Source: Ifrita kowaldi (lineage: Eukaryota > Chordata > Aves > Passeriformes > Cinclosomatidae). From it: DNA of 64,000 bases. Every line of letters begins with the position of its first letter. The first letter of the stretch is position 1. The notes beneath the pieces are model-generated. The model saw only the letters and a list, made by a program, of their open reading frames with translations, had not been told where the DNA came from and ran no database searches. The stretch lies in contig VZRS01001510.1 in NCBI GenBank assembly GCA_013398055.1, positions 186,001 to 250,000 on the forward strand, given 5' to 3'. This document shows, piece by piece, positions 1-14,073 of the stretch. The position numbers were made by a program, and so were the translations under genes.

Positions 1-83
1 CCTTTAGGTGGTCAGCATTAACCCATTAGCAGGAGGATTTGACAGCCACTATCACTTGAGCCAGTTAAAAACTTTTGCTTCCC

Positions 84-216
84 TCCCTGGAAGTGTTTCA
101 GGCCAGTTTGGATGAGGCTTTGAGCAATCAGGTCTAATGAAAGGTGTCCCTGCCCATGGCGGGGCAGTTGGAACTAGATGGTCTTTAAGGTCACTTCCAA
201 CTGTAGTTCTATGATC
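84..216 (+). mobile_element. CR1 LINE 3'-end fragment
   Basis: The stretch carries the last ~130 bases of an avian CR1 retrotransposon in sense orientation. Visible parts are the block 'ccctggaagtgtttcaggcc', the segment 'ggtgtccctgcccatgg', and the conserved terminal block around 'tggtctttaaggtc' followed by 'cttccaactgtagttct' and 'atgat'. There is only one copy of the terminal ATTCTATGAT-like unit. It is 5'-truncated, as nearly all CR1 copies are, and codes for nothing. The family assignment is from recalled CR1 consensus; the subfamily is not determined. Confidence 0.9.
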
Positions 217-3200
217 TGTGTGCCTTTAAACAAGAACAAAGGCCAAATGCACGTAGCAAAGGAGACACAGAGCCCATCCTCTTCTGAAAATGCACGTGCT
301 ATGAACGATGACCTATGTCAGCCCACAACACTGTCCTGGCACTAAACTCTCCTTGGTAACATTACAAAACACCTGTTCCTTTCATATTTTATTTGTCGTT
401 GTTATAATCATTGCTCCACAGAAGAGCAGAGGAACATTGCCCTTCCTTTCCCAGAAACTGTTCAGATCTGTACACTCATGTTGCAACTGCACCTCTCATA
501 AATTGGCTGCTCAGCAGTGTTACAAATGCCGGGTGTATTGCAGTATTTTTCACTTTCAAGGCAGTGCATTTATCAAACACTGTTTTGGGATTACTCTGTT
601 TCCCCATAATAGGTGACACTTATGCTACTTGCAGAGTTGTGACATTACCTTGGCTTTTGCCGGCAGCTGCCTGGTGCCATTCCTTGCAATGCCACCGATC
701 TCTGCAGCAGGCATGGGAGGATTGACAATGGCTGCAGACTTCCCAGGGGTCAGGCTCTGTAACAGTGTTGTCCAGCTGCTGAACCGAACTGAAGGGCAAG
801 ATGTGTTGATACAGAAACAGTGCAGGCAGTGTTGCATTTCTGAGGAGCTGCTAAGTGCTTACTCCTTTGGGAGCCAGCCATGGAGGTGTGGTCTGCAGGG
901 CCTGGCATACAGCAGACACTGAATAAGGATAGGTTTACTCCATACTAATAATATCTGTTTACCTCTGGCAAAAAGTTCCTGCAGATTTTTGTTTCCTTTT
1001 TATTTTGTTGCAAATGTATTTTGGGAAAGCAAATTTATTCATGTGCACATGCTCTGGCTTTATTTGGCAACTTGAATGTCGTTTCTCATTTTGCTTAAGC
1101 TGCCCCTGCCTCCTGCACTGTTTGAACTAAATGGACAAAAAAAGGGAGATGTGTGTGTTGGGAAAAGAGTGGAGAAATTGTGTCTGGTTCGATGAGGTAA
1201 CAAAGCCTGTCTGAGATGAAGGGAATCTCTTGCTGTTATGCCAGTGCTGCTGGGAAGTTGCAGCAGCATTTGATATTGAGAAGACTTGTGTGCAACTTTG
1301 AGTTAGCAGACTACAGACTCACTGGCAACAGGGGTTTCTTTTTCTTCTGAGAGCAGTCTGGTGTCTGATATCTGCAACAAACTGCTGTGACAGTACTCTG
1401 TCCTGCTTCTGGTTTAAAAATATACCACTTGGTGGTACCAGGGGCAGGAGCTGGAGATGCCCACAGCATGGGCTGCTATTGGACTGGACCATCAGCCCAG
1501 GTGCTCAGGGGAGACTTCTATTTCCATGAACATTAGTTTCTTTGCAGTGCCCCAGCCTGCCAGGTCACAGGGAATGTCACTGCAATAGTGCAATTGTAGG
1601 AGGGATTTCTCTGGGTTGTGCTTCACCTTGATTATAAAGGTCGACTTTCTGCCAAAGGATACAACTGCAATTCACACCAGCTGTCTGAGTAACCATAGCA
1701 GAGTGACACATGGTGACCAGAGTTAAAGTCCAGACAGGAGATCATAGTGGTGAGCTTTCCATCTTGCAGAAGAAACATCACTGGGCTTCCCTTTCACCAT
1801 AGGCTGACCACTTGTCACAATAGCTGTTTTTAGGGCAAAAGTATTAAAGAAAACCTTATGTCCTTACTGTGGAGTGATACAGAAGCAGGAATCCTTCCCT
1901 TGCATGTAATCCTAAAGCATGTCACCATGTGATGCAGAGCCACCCTATTACGCATTTTGTGAGCCTTGCAAAATTTTGGGCTTTTGGTGTATGACTCATA
2001 CCACTAAGTCTGTTCTAGCACAGGCAGAGGCTACGTGAGAGGCCGATGGTAAATCAGGGCTTGTAATTGTCCATGTTTAAAATGCAGAGTCAAAAGGCAC
2101 TGCCAGTCGTGAAAGACTGTATTTGTGTCATCATGCCAGTATGCTGATCCATCAGTGCTGAAGCATGAGGGATACCTCTGTGACAGCTTTCACAAAGTCA
2201 TACATCAAATTACAGGCACACGCGAGTGCCTTCGGAAAAATGGCTTTTGCAAAACTCATTTCCCCCTGACTACACATTCAAATTCTGTGAATGAATCACT
2301 GTAGATAGAAAATAGATAAAGAACATAGAGTGGAGTAGCGTAAAATTGGGAAAAGTACTTCAAAGTGTATTCGGGGTGATGGTTTATAGTGAAGCAGGTA
2401 AACAAGCATGTCTCTCCAATCTCTTCTCCCTTTCACTATTACAGTGCTGCAGCATGGTGAGAAGCTGTAACAATCTGGTAATTTCTAGAATTTCTTCAGA
2501 ATTATACAGCTGTACTTGTCAGGAAGAGCAAGTCAGTTGAGGAGAATTTTGCCAAAAGCAAATGTTACTGTTTGGGGAGAGAGATTGGATTTGGCTTTGG
2601 ATCTGGCTATAGAGCCTAATGAGGACACAAAAGGCAATGTTCACTTTTGCATTCTTCCTTCATTCACCCCAAAAGGATGGTGAGGACCACAGATAACTGT
2701 GTGCATCCCAGGGCAGCCAACCCAAGGGGATCTCATGAGCTCCTGTTCGGCAGATATAAACAGCCAAGGCAGAGGACAATGTATGAACATCACACCAGTG
2801 ACATAAATGAGAACAGACAATGCCAGAAAGACCTGAGGTCATTCTGGCTAGCTTGATGTTTACTGGCTTCCAGCTCCTGTTTTAAATTATGTTACTGAGA
2901 ACATGGATTTAAAATGTGTTCCAAAATCAAGACAGATGAACAGTAAAAAGATTGCATGTAGTAAGTGCAAAGTGAGAAGTCCCCTGGCTGAGTAGTGAAA
3001 TTGTCTCACCACAAACCCAAAGCTAGCCCCTTGTTAGCTGAGCATGAAGGGTTTCTCCAGAGAGCACTGATACAGGTATCTGGGCCACCAAGGGTCACCA
3101 GATACGATGCTTTAGCAGTACCAGTTTCTTACATACCATGAGCTACAAAAACTGCTCCTTTACAACAAGGACCTGGAAAGTAGAAAGGTGAGGGTGGACT

Positions 3201-4508
3201 TCTGTTTCTGACAGTGTACAGAAATGAGTCTGTATAAAGCTTAGAAACTCTATTGTTTTCTCCTTCCGTGAGACTTCAGGAGGTTTGGAGACCCAGGTTT
3301 GCATATGCAGTTCTCACACTGGGAGCCCTGATGTAGATCTGCTCCTGATATAAATACAATGAGTACAGAACTGATCATTATTCTCACATCAAATACTGAA
3401 AGGTCAGTGTTTGAGAATGGGTCTAATTTCTTGCATATCCTGTAGCAACAACCAGACTGTCCCAGTAATCCAGGCTGATGGAAGGGCATTAATTTCCACT
3501 TTCTGAGGAGGCATGCCACGCAGAAATAGGAATGTCAGTAACTAGAGAATTTTTACCAATTCAGTATGTAACAGAGAAAGATAATTGCTTCAGATAATAG
3601 GTAACTGGGCTAAAATAGCAGTATGTCTGGCGTGAAACTGCACCATATAGGCTTTTCCTCATAATTTACTTGTGTTGAAAACGTGAGTTGTGAACAACAA
3701 ATGGTCTTCAGACTTAACATGATAATACTTGGTAAAGACTGTATCAGTGAGGGGCTACTCAACTGCAGAATCATAACAACTTCTCTTTCTCATGTTCTGT
3801 TGACTCTTCTCTACAGTTTGCTAATCCATCACTACTCTTTACATCCTAGTCCTTTCTCTTGCTGCAAATGATCCCTGTCTAAAAACATAAGAAGAGGCAA
3901 AGATAATGTTTTCCTTCATTTGATTGCTACTCTTCTTCATGTGATTTTTCTCTCCGAGTGGGTGGTTCTGTAGCACCAAATTCATGCTGGTGAAATGTGC
4001 ATACACGTAACATTCCAGCTCATTCGTGGTGGAAGGACCCGGAGCCTTAGCGGGACCATATCTAGGTCACCAGTGTGCAAATAAGTAGGTCAGTAAGGAG
4101 TGGAAGTAGGTTATCCAATTGTTATATGGGGTGAGGGCTGCCCATCCACTCCTAGGGTACATTTCCACAGCACAATAAAGCAGCATCACAACTGACATTG
4201 ACAGTGACTGGTGTCCCCCCTGGGGATATCCACGGAGATGCCAGGAAATAAATGGACAAGGAAACAAAACTATCCTGTCACATGGGAGAGGGCACACCCA
4301 GGTCTCGATGCAGGCATATTGGGAGAACAGCATGTAGCCTGGCTGGTGAACCTTTTGCTTTCCAATCCATTCTGTGCCTGATTAATGGACAGAAAAAGGA
4401 CTTCACTTTCCAGGGCTTTATTCTGACATATTTCATCAGCGCTATCACTTGAGAGTACATAGAAGACAAATAGTTTTATCCTATTATGTCAGAACAAATT
4501 GCAGCCTG

Positions 4509-4600
4509 CAGGCCTGATTCTCTGCACCATTATGCCAGTTTTACGCTGATGCAATTTTGCTGAGCACTGATGAGCTCCACCAGAGTAAAACCAGCATGAC
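4509..4600. repeat. Degenerate palindromic sauropsid repeat (MITE-like relic)
   Basis: The left side reads 'ggcctgattctctgcacc' then 'ccagttttacgctgatg'; the right side has 'gagctccaccagagtaaaac'. These match, with decay, the recalled palindromic repeat of reptile and bird genomes that begins GGCCTGATTCT and has ACACCAGT/TTTACAC blocks around a GAGTTACACC centre. The far terminal arm is not recognisable, so this is a partial copy. The identification is from memory of the family, not from alignment. Confidence 0.45.
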
Positions 4601-6103
4601 AGCATGAAGATGCAGGTTCTTCATCTTCCAGAGGATGGAAGATAGAGCTCCAAGGCCCTGCTGCATTATAGCAGTGCTCCCAAGTAAAACCTTGATGAAA
4701 AGTAGAGCCAGACACTGCACTTTGAAGCATGGTTATTTCTAGGGCAAGGAACAGAAAGATGTAGTCAAAGTATTGTGCAGTAGTTGTGTTATAGCAGGTC
4801 CCGGTTTGGCTCCAGTTTTCTATGGGAGGCACAGGTTACAAGAGGAAGCTATGGCATGTTCCCAATGACTGGTGGCAATTACTGGGCTGATGGCAGTTTA
4901 GAGCAATGTCTCCCCTCAGCTCTGTATCCATTTACCTTTCAGCCTCGGATAAAAGCATTTCACAAAGTGTTTGACAGAAGGAACTTCTGCAGTATCTGTT
5001 CTGTGGTTTCCTTGTAATGGAACAGTTGATAAGAGTGAGGTGGAGAGAGGACACAAGAGAATGCAAAGCAGATGCCATGTGGTAATTTGTAAGAGCAAAG
5101 ACTCTTGCAGGTTAATACCAGTTGTTTTTTCATTAGGGTCCCCCAAAGCACCTGAGGATGAGGAATGTCTTGTCCAGAGTTTGTCCTGATTTCTTAAGTT
5201 TCTCCAGGCTGGCCTCATGCAGAAGGGAAGGAAAGAAGGAGGAGGAGGAAATGATCAGATCATTCCCACTCACCTGTATGTAGTTATGTATTTCTTATAT
5301 AGTTTCTTTGTTTATGAAGCTTCTTTGCTCATCTTTCACTGCGCTACCTTCCTATCCAGGCTGGTTTGGATGTAAAACCAAATCAAAGGGAGGAGGGAAG
5401 GGAGTGAAGCCGTACATTAATCCGAATAAATCAGACAAATTATGTATGTTCCCTTTGCCTCTCTCCAAGAATAAAGTCCATACTCCAGCTTTTAACTGAA
5501 TTATTCTTAAGTACAAAAGTATGTGAGCTCTAAGCCTTTCAACACCTGCAATGAGCTCCAGCTCACCCATAAAGTCTTCTCTGATAGTCTGACAAGAGCA
5601 ACTGAGCAGCACATGCAGGAAGGGGGAATGGCAGATGCCATGTTAAGCAAAGACAAAATATAAATTACTACAGTGATCTCAGCTGTATAAAAAAATATGC
5701 TGACAAGAGACTAGCGTGCTTTTTGGCATTTTTAATGGGAATTTCTTTAGTACCCACCCTTGTAATATCTGATTGCTCCATTCAATAGTTTTCCCCTTGC
5801 TCCTCTGCTTTGTCCTAGCCCTATCTTAGGGCTGCAGAGCCCTTACAAATGTCAGGAGCACTACCATTATCTGCAGTTTCCTGGGTGCAGCATAACATGT
5901 GATCCAACAACATCCTTCCTCTACACCTCCCATCTCTCTAGATAACAGCACTCTGCAGAATTCAGTTACTATTCACTGCTTCCAAAAACCCTACTTTTTC
6001 TTTGCCAGGGGCTGGAGACTGCTGATATGTGTAATTTAGTATGTTTCCTTTTGAGTTTATAAACTACCTGTAGACTTTGTTACACACAGGTCTTGCATGG
6101 TGG

Positions 6104-6127
6104 AAAAAAAAAAAGGAAAAAAAGAGA
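6104..6127. repeat. A-rich simple tract
   Basis: An uninterrupted run of 11 A at 6104-6114 is followed by GG and a second A run. It has the form of a low-complexity tract and is not attached to a recognisable retroposon body. Confidence 0.7.
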
Positions 6128-6417
6128 AGAACTAACTCAAATGTAAGATAAGCAAGTAACTGAGCATGCCTGCTTGGAAATGGCTGGATTTTTATCAGGA
6201 AATAAGCATTCACAGAAACCTTACTTAAACAGCAGCATGTGTCACTCCCTTTAAGGCTTTTACTTAGGAACAGATACTATATTCTATAATATATGTATAT
6301 GAAATAGATTTGAGGACAAATAGTGGCTATTTAGTTCCTGATAGAAAATTTCAGAGCATTTGAATACATTATGCTCCCAAATTCATGTAAAGTAGGTAAG
6401 CAACATGAATCTCACCA

Positions 6418-6612
6418 CAGAATCACAGAATCAACTGAATTGGAAGGGACCCACAAGGCTCGTTGAGTCCTGGTCCTGCACACCACTGGCCCCAAGAGTC
6501 ACACCATGTGCCTGAGAGCAGTGTCCAAATGCTTCTTGAACTCTGTCAGGCTTGGTGCTGTGACCACTTCCCTGGGGAGCCTGTTCCAGTGCTCAACCAC
6601 CTTTTGACTCTT
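6418..6612 (-). mobile_element. CR1 LINE 3'-end fragment, antisense
   Basis: The sequence begins with the reverse complement of the CR1 terminus ('cagaatcacagaatca', then 'ttggaagggaccc'). It runs back into the 3' UTR and end of ORF2: 'ccaaatgcttcttgaactct' and 'cttccctggggagcctgttc', followed by 'cagtgctcaaccacctttt'. About 195 bases are kept. It is a 5'-truncated insertion on the minus strand with no intact coding potential. Its divergence looks moderate by eye. Confidence 0.93.
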
Positions 6613-9600
6613 TATCTACTGCACACTCACTGATTCAGGGGGCATGGACTACAGCTATACTTGTAAATTAATTCCCAGGACCACTCTCTGGACTGAAGCC
6701 AACCATGTCCCTGGTCTTAAATTCTCCTGCTCCCAAAATCAGGATGCTAGACCAAAACTGCCTATGTTGAGTGGTACTTGGCCTATCCTGCATGTGCCCA
6801 GAGAAAGTTTGGGAGGCAAAACTGCTGGTCATGATTCAAGTGACCTAATAAAATCTAGCTCATGTCCCACCAACCAACTGCAGTGGAGAGTTTCCTGCTG
6901 CAGTCTAATTTAGCCATGTAGACACAACCAGAGAAAGCTTGTGCCATGACAGAGTACAGGCCCTGAATCCCAGTGCTTTTTTCCATGGCCCAAGACCTCA
7001 GGTCCACTGTATATTTTAGGACATCACTGCTGTACTCTGCAAACCCTGGTGTCTATTCAGAGCAAAGGAAGCAGACATTAGGTAAATAAGCCAAACTGTG
7101 GTGCTGTATAACCTTACAAGATGCATGTATGTGGCTTTAGGCTAGATTATCCTTGTACTTGAGCAGCTAAATTCACCATCACTAATGTATAAAAAGGGCA
7201 TTGTGTTGACACATTTGCAGAAAAAGTCCAAGTGTGACTGTGAGTCACATTTCACTTACACTTGTATTTCTATATAGCCCTTTCACAGTTGTCCTGCTCT
7301 AGGCAGAACTCCCTATGATTAGTCATCTAATTCAAACTAATTATTATGGCAAGAGAAGAGAAGTTTTCTGAGTGCTTGAAGAGAAGGCATTGATTTTTTG
7401 TGGGCTGTCTGCTATCGTGACATTTCAGAAGAGACAACAAAGCATGCAAAAGAGGAAGAAGGAGCAGAGTGTAAAGAAACAAAACTAGGGAAATATTTTG
7501 ATTGCGGAGGAAGTTGGCTAGTCGAGGAGTCTCTATCTGTGCATGATGCTGTTTATTTTCTGGTTAATTTTAGATACTGGGTATTGGGCAGCAAGACAAT
7601 TGTGAAGGCTTCCTAGCGGGTGGGACTGGTTTTATGGCCCATTAAGCTATTGCAGAATAACCATAAAGAGTGCATTAAATCAGTACCTTCAGCAAAGGTA
7701 GGCAGAGTTGCATGCTTACATCATCTCACACACTCACACTCTGCCCTTTTGCATTAAGGGTATTTGTGTGTTTCCTTGCACTGAAGACAGAGTGAGTATT
7801 GAGGATTCGCCAAGCCAAGGGAAGGGCAGCAACAACACAAGTCAGCACAGGGGAACTTCAGTAGGCAAGGGAGATTTAGAGCTTCCTTTCAAACTATTTC
7901 AAGTCAGAATTGTGAAAAGTAAAATGGCTTTGGACACTTCATGCAGTTTTACAGGATGAGAGAACTAGAAATGTGTCTGGTACACACAAAAACAGGCCTA
8001 CACATTTTTCTGTCACCATGAAGAAATTCACTGGAAATCAACAGATTATTATTTTTAAATTGTTCTACCCTCATGGGGTTTAGAAATAATAATAAGTGAC
8101 CAAAAATAATGATGCTTCTGAACTAACATGTGCACACCAGAACAACAGAAAAAAATTCCTATCTAAGCAAAGAAATCTTTTGATTAGTTTCTCATTAAAG
8201 TCAGGGGCTTTTGCATCCATCTCGTGGGCTTTACAGCATATTGCTTGGAGAAAGCAAGGAATTGTTTCCAACCCTACAAGGTCAACAATGCTAGATATCA
8301 GTTTCTCTTCACACCTTTTCTGAGTTAGATCCATCTCTGTGCAATCATATATTGGCATGATTTTTTAATGTCAGTTAATGGGGATAAATGGTACATTTGG
8401 GAAGGGCATTTCCTGTTACTTATGTGGTGAAACCCTTTCTCAGAAATCCACTGTGTGATCACAAACTGCACACAAATCTAGGAGGTCTTTATTTGTAGGT
8501 AGTCTGGAGCTTAGATAACACTTTGCAACACCATCTACTTGAGGCTTGGAAAAATCTCAATCACTTAGGTTGATTGTCTTCCCCTGTAGCTCGTTGTGAC
8601 AACTGGTTATTCAATGTTTGCAAAGGGATCTGATAATGAAATGTGCTTCAGGCTGCTTGTGACCTGTGCATAAAGCATTAGATTTTCTTAATGCAACATT
8701 AAAAGGCTGCCTATCTCCACAGACTGTTCCCCCTAGATATATGCACACCTATAAAATGAAAGCACAGGAGGCACAATTACACTCAATTATTTTTAAAACT
8801 GCATTGAATAGCACAAGGTCCGTTTCCTCCCACCGTGAGAACAAAGCAAAGGGTCCCAGAAATAGGTAGGGGTGTTGTGTGCTTGTTTCCTTCTTCTCCT
8901 ACCATTTGTGTTTTATCTCCACAAACACTCAGAGGCTGTGGCTGGGGTTTTCTGGAGACAAAACTCATCAGCCTTTGCTGTTCTCAATGTGGAGACTGTA
9001 CCCTTGAGGAAGCCGGGGCTGACACACTTGGTGTTTCAGTCTTTGCTTCAAGCAGTCTCCTGTCAAACCAAACCTCACTCATGGATGGAAAATGTGTGCA
9101 AACCTGTTTCCTCCTCCTGAAACCATTCAGAGCCACGTGGAGGGGTGCTCTTGAAAAAAAACCCAACCAATACCCCACCTAGCTCTAATATTTATATACG
9201 TATATTAATATTTATATATTTATATGTGTATGTAATTCCTAACAATCATCTTGAGAACTGAACTTTTACAGCAAAGTAAGTAGCATATACTCATTTGACA
9301 GATAGTTTATTTTCACTACACAAGTCTGAGAGAGTGGGGGGAAAAAAAAGCAAAAAACCCAAAGGGTCTGAGCTGCTCCTGGGTTTTGAACTCCAGCCAA
9401 CATATAATATTTAAGGCTGATGCTTTTCAAGAGCTTCCAAAGCACATACAAGATGGAAAATTAAACATGCAGTCAAATCTTGATGGTATTTTTTTTCAAC
9501 AACTGCAGTTCCTACCAGTTGTGATGAAGCCGTGGTACACAGCGAAAGGATTTTTGTGGAATTCTGCAAGGGAATGAATCTGAGGCAGGTGGAGGAGAGA

Positions 9601-12600
9601 GATTATCTGTTCTAGGGGTTTATTTTCTGGGTCTCTGCTGTATCCTCCCTATAAACTTGCATCATATATTCCTTTATTCAACTCCACCTCCAAAAACAGC
9701 ATGAGCAGCTCATTTTGTGTCCCCATCACAGTCCACCATTCTCGTATCATCAGCAGCTTTCTTGGGCCAATTCTCCACCACCTCCAGCCACTTCACAGGT
9801 CTTCTACCTTTACTTATCCCAGCAACTGAGCAAAAAGCAGTGTTCTGTGGCCACTTCTGCATCTCCTTAAGAGTTTTACACTAAATATGGGCAGTTTTCA
9901 AATATAGTCCACTACATTTGTTTGAAATTGGTTTAAAAGGTCAAAAGGTGTTGCAAGTAGCAGCGGGGATGATGAGGAAAACTGATGGCCGGGTAGATAG
10001 ATATCAGTTCACATAAGTCTTGTTTCCTTAGGAACCAGACTGAAAGCAAGTTAGAAATGTTAAAAAAGTGATTCTTGGTTGTGCTTTGTGGTTTACAGAT
10101 TTGGGGTTTATGCTGTTGTTGCTATGGGGACATTGTTATCGTGTACTATAATATAATAGCACCTAGGAGGGTTAGTGCCAGGAGATAAGACGTAGGTCTG
10201 TTGTCACATCAACTTCCATGCAGGCCAGGGGATATGATGCTGTGCTCTAATTAATGCTGACTTCAAGTGCCTCAGTCTCAAGTTAACATGCTCAACTGAC
10301 TTGTGGTTAAGAGAAAGACATGGAATGTGCTCTGATCAGCCCTGGCCCATGAGAAACACCAGCACAACCCAGTCCTGCTAAATCCAGAAATTTTTTTACT
10401 CATCTTCATCTTACCACAGTCCATTCTTCCTCTCTGCTCCCAAGAAAGAGCAAAAAGAAGGCCAAGTCCTCCTCTCATTCACACTGTCCAGGTTCCTCTC
10501 TCTGGCCAGACGTTGTACTTATCTCGTGTCCCTCTGGGTGTGCTGGAGCTCACTGAGCCCTGGGTGGAGCACAGCAGCACTGACCCGTCTGCTCACCAGC
10601 AAGCCTCAAAGGAGCCTGGGAAGCTCGCTCAGCCTTGGGGTACTTCTGCTGGAATGTCGAAGGTGTAGCAGCAATGCTCATTCCTACCGCATCAGGAACA
10701 CACTCAAGCTGTGCCTTCCTGGCAATGCTGATCTTTCCAGAAAGCGGAGAAAAATTCACTTCTCCCAAAGAAAATTCTTTAAAATCCATCCCTCTGAGGA
10801 GCGATGTGTTTGTAGTCTGTGAATGTGTGAGAAGGAAAAGACCAGAAAAGAAATTTAAATTAGAATACATCACAGTCAAGAAGAGATAAATACTAACTGA
10901 TGATGAATGGCTGTAACCTTGTTATTCAAGGTTTCTAATTGACAGAAGAATGAAGTAAAGAATGATTAGAACAGCAAAGGAGACAAAACTCTGGTAAGTT
11001 AAGCTCAGTGAACATAAAAGGAAGATAAAAGGCAGTTGCCTACCAAAGGCCTGTGTCTGATGACCTCGCAGCACCTTCCCTCCTACACTCCTGGGGATTG
11101 CTCTCACACCAACTCCTCCTCCTGGCCCAGACACTGAAGGTGCAATTAGCTGGCAATTGTGGGTTGTGAGTCATTCCAAGCAAAACTACCCCCTTCACGC
11201 AGAGAACAGTGAGTAAAAAGGCTCACAGGTCACCTAATACAAGTGGTCAGTGCCATGAAGTGTCATCTCTTCCATGTTGACAGGACCTTAATTTGTCGTC
11301 CTAAGTGCAATCCACCGCTGCTGCTCAGGATGTGCTTTAATTACAGCATCGCCTGTGGCTTCCAGCTTGCCCCCAGCTTCCTACCAAATGCTCTTCTTTG
11401 AACCCACTGTCAGTCCTTGTCTCCCATCCTCTAGGAATCCTCGTGTGGACAAGGACTCCATCAAACTTCCTACCAGAATTATACACATGTCCCTTTCTTC
11501 CTCTGAAAGTCAAGAAGGAAATAGATACTCAGATTTTACGGTGATGAAAACCTGTAAAAAATCCCTAAGAAGGAAGGGAAACAAACAAACCAGCCAGTCT
11601 GCCTTTGGCAGCCCTCGAAAGGACTAAAATGACAACTATAGTGTGAATCCAAAATGGAAGACCAGGAAAACTGGGTGTCTGCCTTAATTCTGGATAGCCT
11701 GGTGTAAATCAGTAAAAGTCAGAGTGATCTGTCACACACAACTAGACTCCTACTGTTGTGCTCCATGATTGTCTGCAAAGCAACTGCACAGACCAGCACA
11801 ATCCTTTCAAAGGCTCTGTTCCTCATCAGGATTTAATTCCAAAAAATCTGCCTTCTGCAGAAACTTGTGGTCTGGGATTCAATGGCACAGGCTTGTTATC
11901 TAAAAGATTACCAGCCTGCTCTCAGGCACATAGTGCTGATCCTTTTCTCTGCTCGAGCACTCTTCTGGAGCAACTGCTGGCAAACAGAAGAAATAAGTCA
12001 CCGCTGGGTAGCTCTATGAGTCCAAATGCTACAGTACGTAGGAAAGAGCTATAGCGTAATTTTCCTGTTCCAGGAAGAAGTTTTGTTCGTGTACAGTAGG
12101 TTAGGCTAGGACACATGGCATGTCTAGAACTCCTCTAATATGTGCAGTCTTGCATCTCTCAACCTGTGTCTGTACCTGGCTGAGGTGTTTTGGTTGTTTG
12201 TTTTTGTTTTTGTAACTTTTCTAAGCAACCATTAGCTTTTGAGATGCACACAGCCTTCTGCTTGGCATGTATAAGTGGTCAGAGTTTGTTCAACACTTTT
12301 CCTACTTTTTGCATTGCACATGCCAATGGGTTTCAGAGACAGTTACTGCTTAGATTAAGAGGCCTTCAAAGAAACTCTCTGTGTGTTGGCAGTTTAGGGC
12401 TGGACTGCAGATGACATCTTGGTTCAGGACAACACGTAGGCACATGCTTTGGTCTATTAAAACCTGGAACCCAATTAGAACACACCCTTTTTTTTTGAGC
12501 CAGTAGTGAATTAATGTAAAAACCAAGTCACAGCTGCCTGACTGTGAAGCTGGAACAGGCAGGAACAGGGAATGAAAACTATGGAAATGAGTGATAATGT

Positions 12601-14055
12601 TACAATTTTTTTACTGTGCCTCAGAGTTCATGCCAAAAATCTTAGCCAGATAGTGTTGGTTGTATGAAGAAGCAAGACCTTGTTCTAGTCAGTTTACAAA
12701 GCCATGACTATATGAAGAAAGATACATTCAAGCAACATTGATTATGCATTTTAAAATAATATTTTAAACATGCTTTGGCAATATTGAGGACTCAAAAGGA
12801 AAATGATCTAGAACATTAGTCATATAACATTGCTTTCTTTATAGATAAATACAGATCCAAAATTGCAAGGAAGAAAGCACTTTTACAAAGTCCCTTTAAA
12901 CATATTTTTATTTTATGAAGCTAATGGTGTAAAAAAATACTGTATTTCTATATAACAGATCTGTCCCTTCATTCTGTCTGCAGTCATGTCTGCCAGTACC
13001 AAGGGAGAAAGCAGAGACTACTCTTTTCTTTTTCCTAGCAATAAGGGGCTAATAAATTCACGGGGGAACTGGATTTATACGCTGGCAATGTAACAACAGG
13101 AATCAATAGAAGGAGACGAAGAAAAGACCAGAATGAGTGCAGAAACTGAATGCTGACACGTAAATGAAGTGATGGAAAGCTCAGTCACTTTTAGGAGCTG
13201 CCTTGCAGGTTGGCATGTGCTAATACAATAAGGCAAGTGAAGAGTCTGTAAACACCCTGCCCTGGAAGATAAGATATGATGTGACTGTGGTATCTTTTGT
13301 ACCAGTGATGGTATCAGCACCAAGTGGCTAGGACAGAGGGGCTGGGTCAGCAGTCCTGGTGGTTCTGCCACTTCTGACTTGAAAAATGATAATGTCCAAA
13401 CATGATAAAAGCTTGAGAAAGACTTTGATATGGACTCTCACCAGTCATCTCTCCAATGTTTTGAGAATGTGCTTAAACTCTAAGTTTTGATATCCTAAAG
13501 TGAAATTGCTATCTTGAAGTGAACTTACCATTTTTAATGAGCTGAGGGGCCCAGCTTTGCATTGTACAAAAGAAGCTTTTAAGCAGACCCTTTGGAAACT
13601 GGGAAATTGGGGATGACTTTGTGTTTTCCAGAGGCTGCCATTTCCAAACAGGGCAAGCAGTCTTCACCAGAAGATACAGTCATGTAACAGTCATTTTTGA
13701 AAAGATGTTACTCTTTGGACTTAAGATGAACATGACAATTCAGCAGAAAACTGCATTGGGTTTACAGGCTTCAGACAAGGACTTCTGAGAGGGATTTGTT
13801 ATGCCAGAGAAACGCTAACATCCCAGATTGGCCTTGGAGCGCTGGTTGGTCGAACACTTTGGCCAGGGCATTTTCTGTGCAGGCGATGAGTTTTGAGGAG
13901 AGAAGGACCTGACAGGCTTGGTGAGCCTCTCCTGCCCGAAGCAGGACACATGGTCTTGGAGGTGTCGTGCAGGGGGTGTCTCTGAGAGACTCCACACACG
14001 CCTGCAGTGCACTGCTCCCTGACTGCCCTGGCTGGTGCAGGGGCTAAAGGACAGT
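6613..14055. other. Upstream noncoding stretch without a recognised gene
   Basis: Reading frames in this 7.4-kb interval reach about 115 codons. They occur on both strands over the same DNA, for example around 8.8-9.2 kb and 10.5-10.9 kb, which is the pattern of chance frames in moderately GC-rich noncoding DNA. None resembles a known protein. An AT-rich dinucleotide tract is listed separately. I see no RNA gene, and no CR1 fragment. Confidence 0.6.
9186..9233. repeat. AT-rich alternating tract
   Basis: The tract is built from imperfect repeats of TATTTATATA and TATATGTGTATG. It is a low-complexity, easily melted microsatellite-like tract with several interruptions, so probably not highly unstable. 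Confidence 0.7.
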
Positions 14056-14073
14056 AAAAAAAAAAAAAAAAAA
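14056..14073. repeat. Poly(A) tract of 18
   Basis: Eighteen consecutive A residues lie directly at the left edge of the 338-bp duplicated block that follows. No retroposon body is recognisable to its left, so it is better read as a homopolymer that troubled sequencing or assembly. Confidence 0.8.

Larger units (their letters stand above)
217..6416. other. Intergenic or upstream stretch without a recognised gene
   Basis: Open frames on both strands are short, overlap one another in several frames and match no protein I know; several begin at non-ATG codons. I see no splice-flanked exon, RNA gene or young repeat apart from the items listed separately: the palindromic relic near 4.5 kb and the A-rich tract near 6.1 kb. 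GC is moderate and CpG is sparse, as expected of ordinary avian noncoding DNA. Confidence 0.6.
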
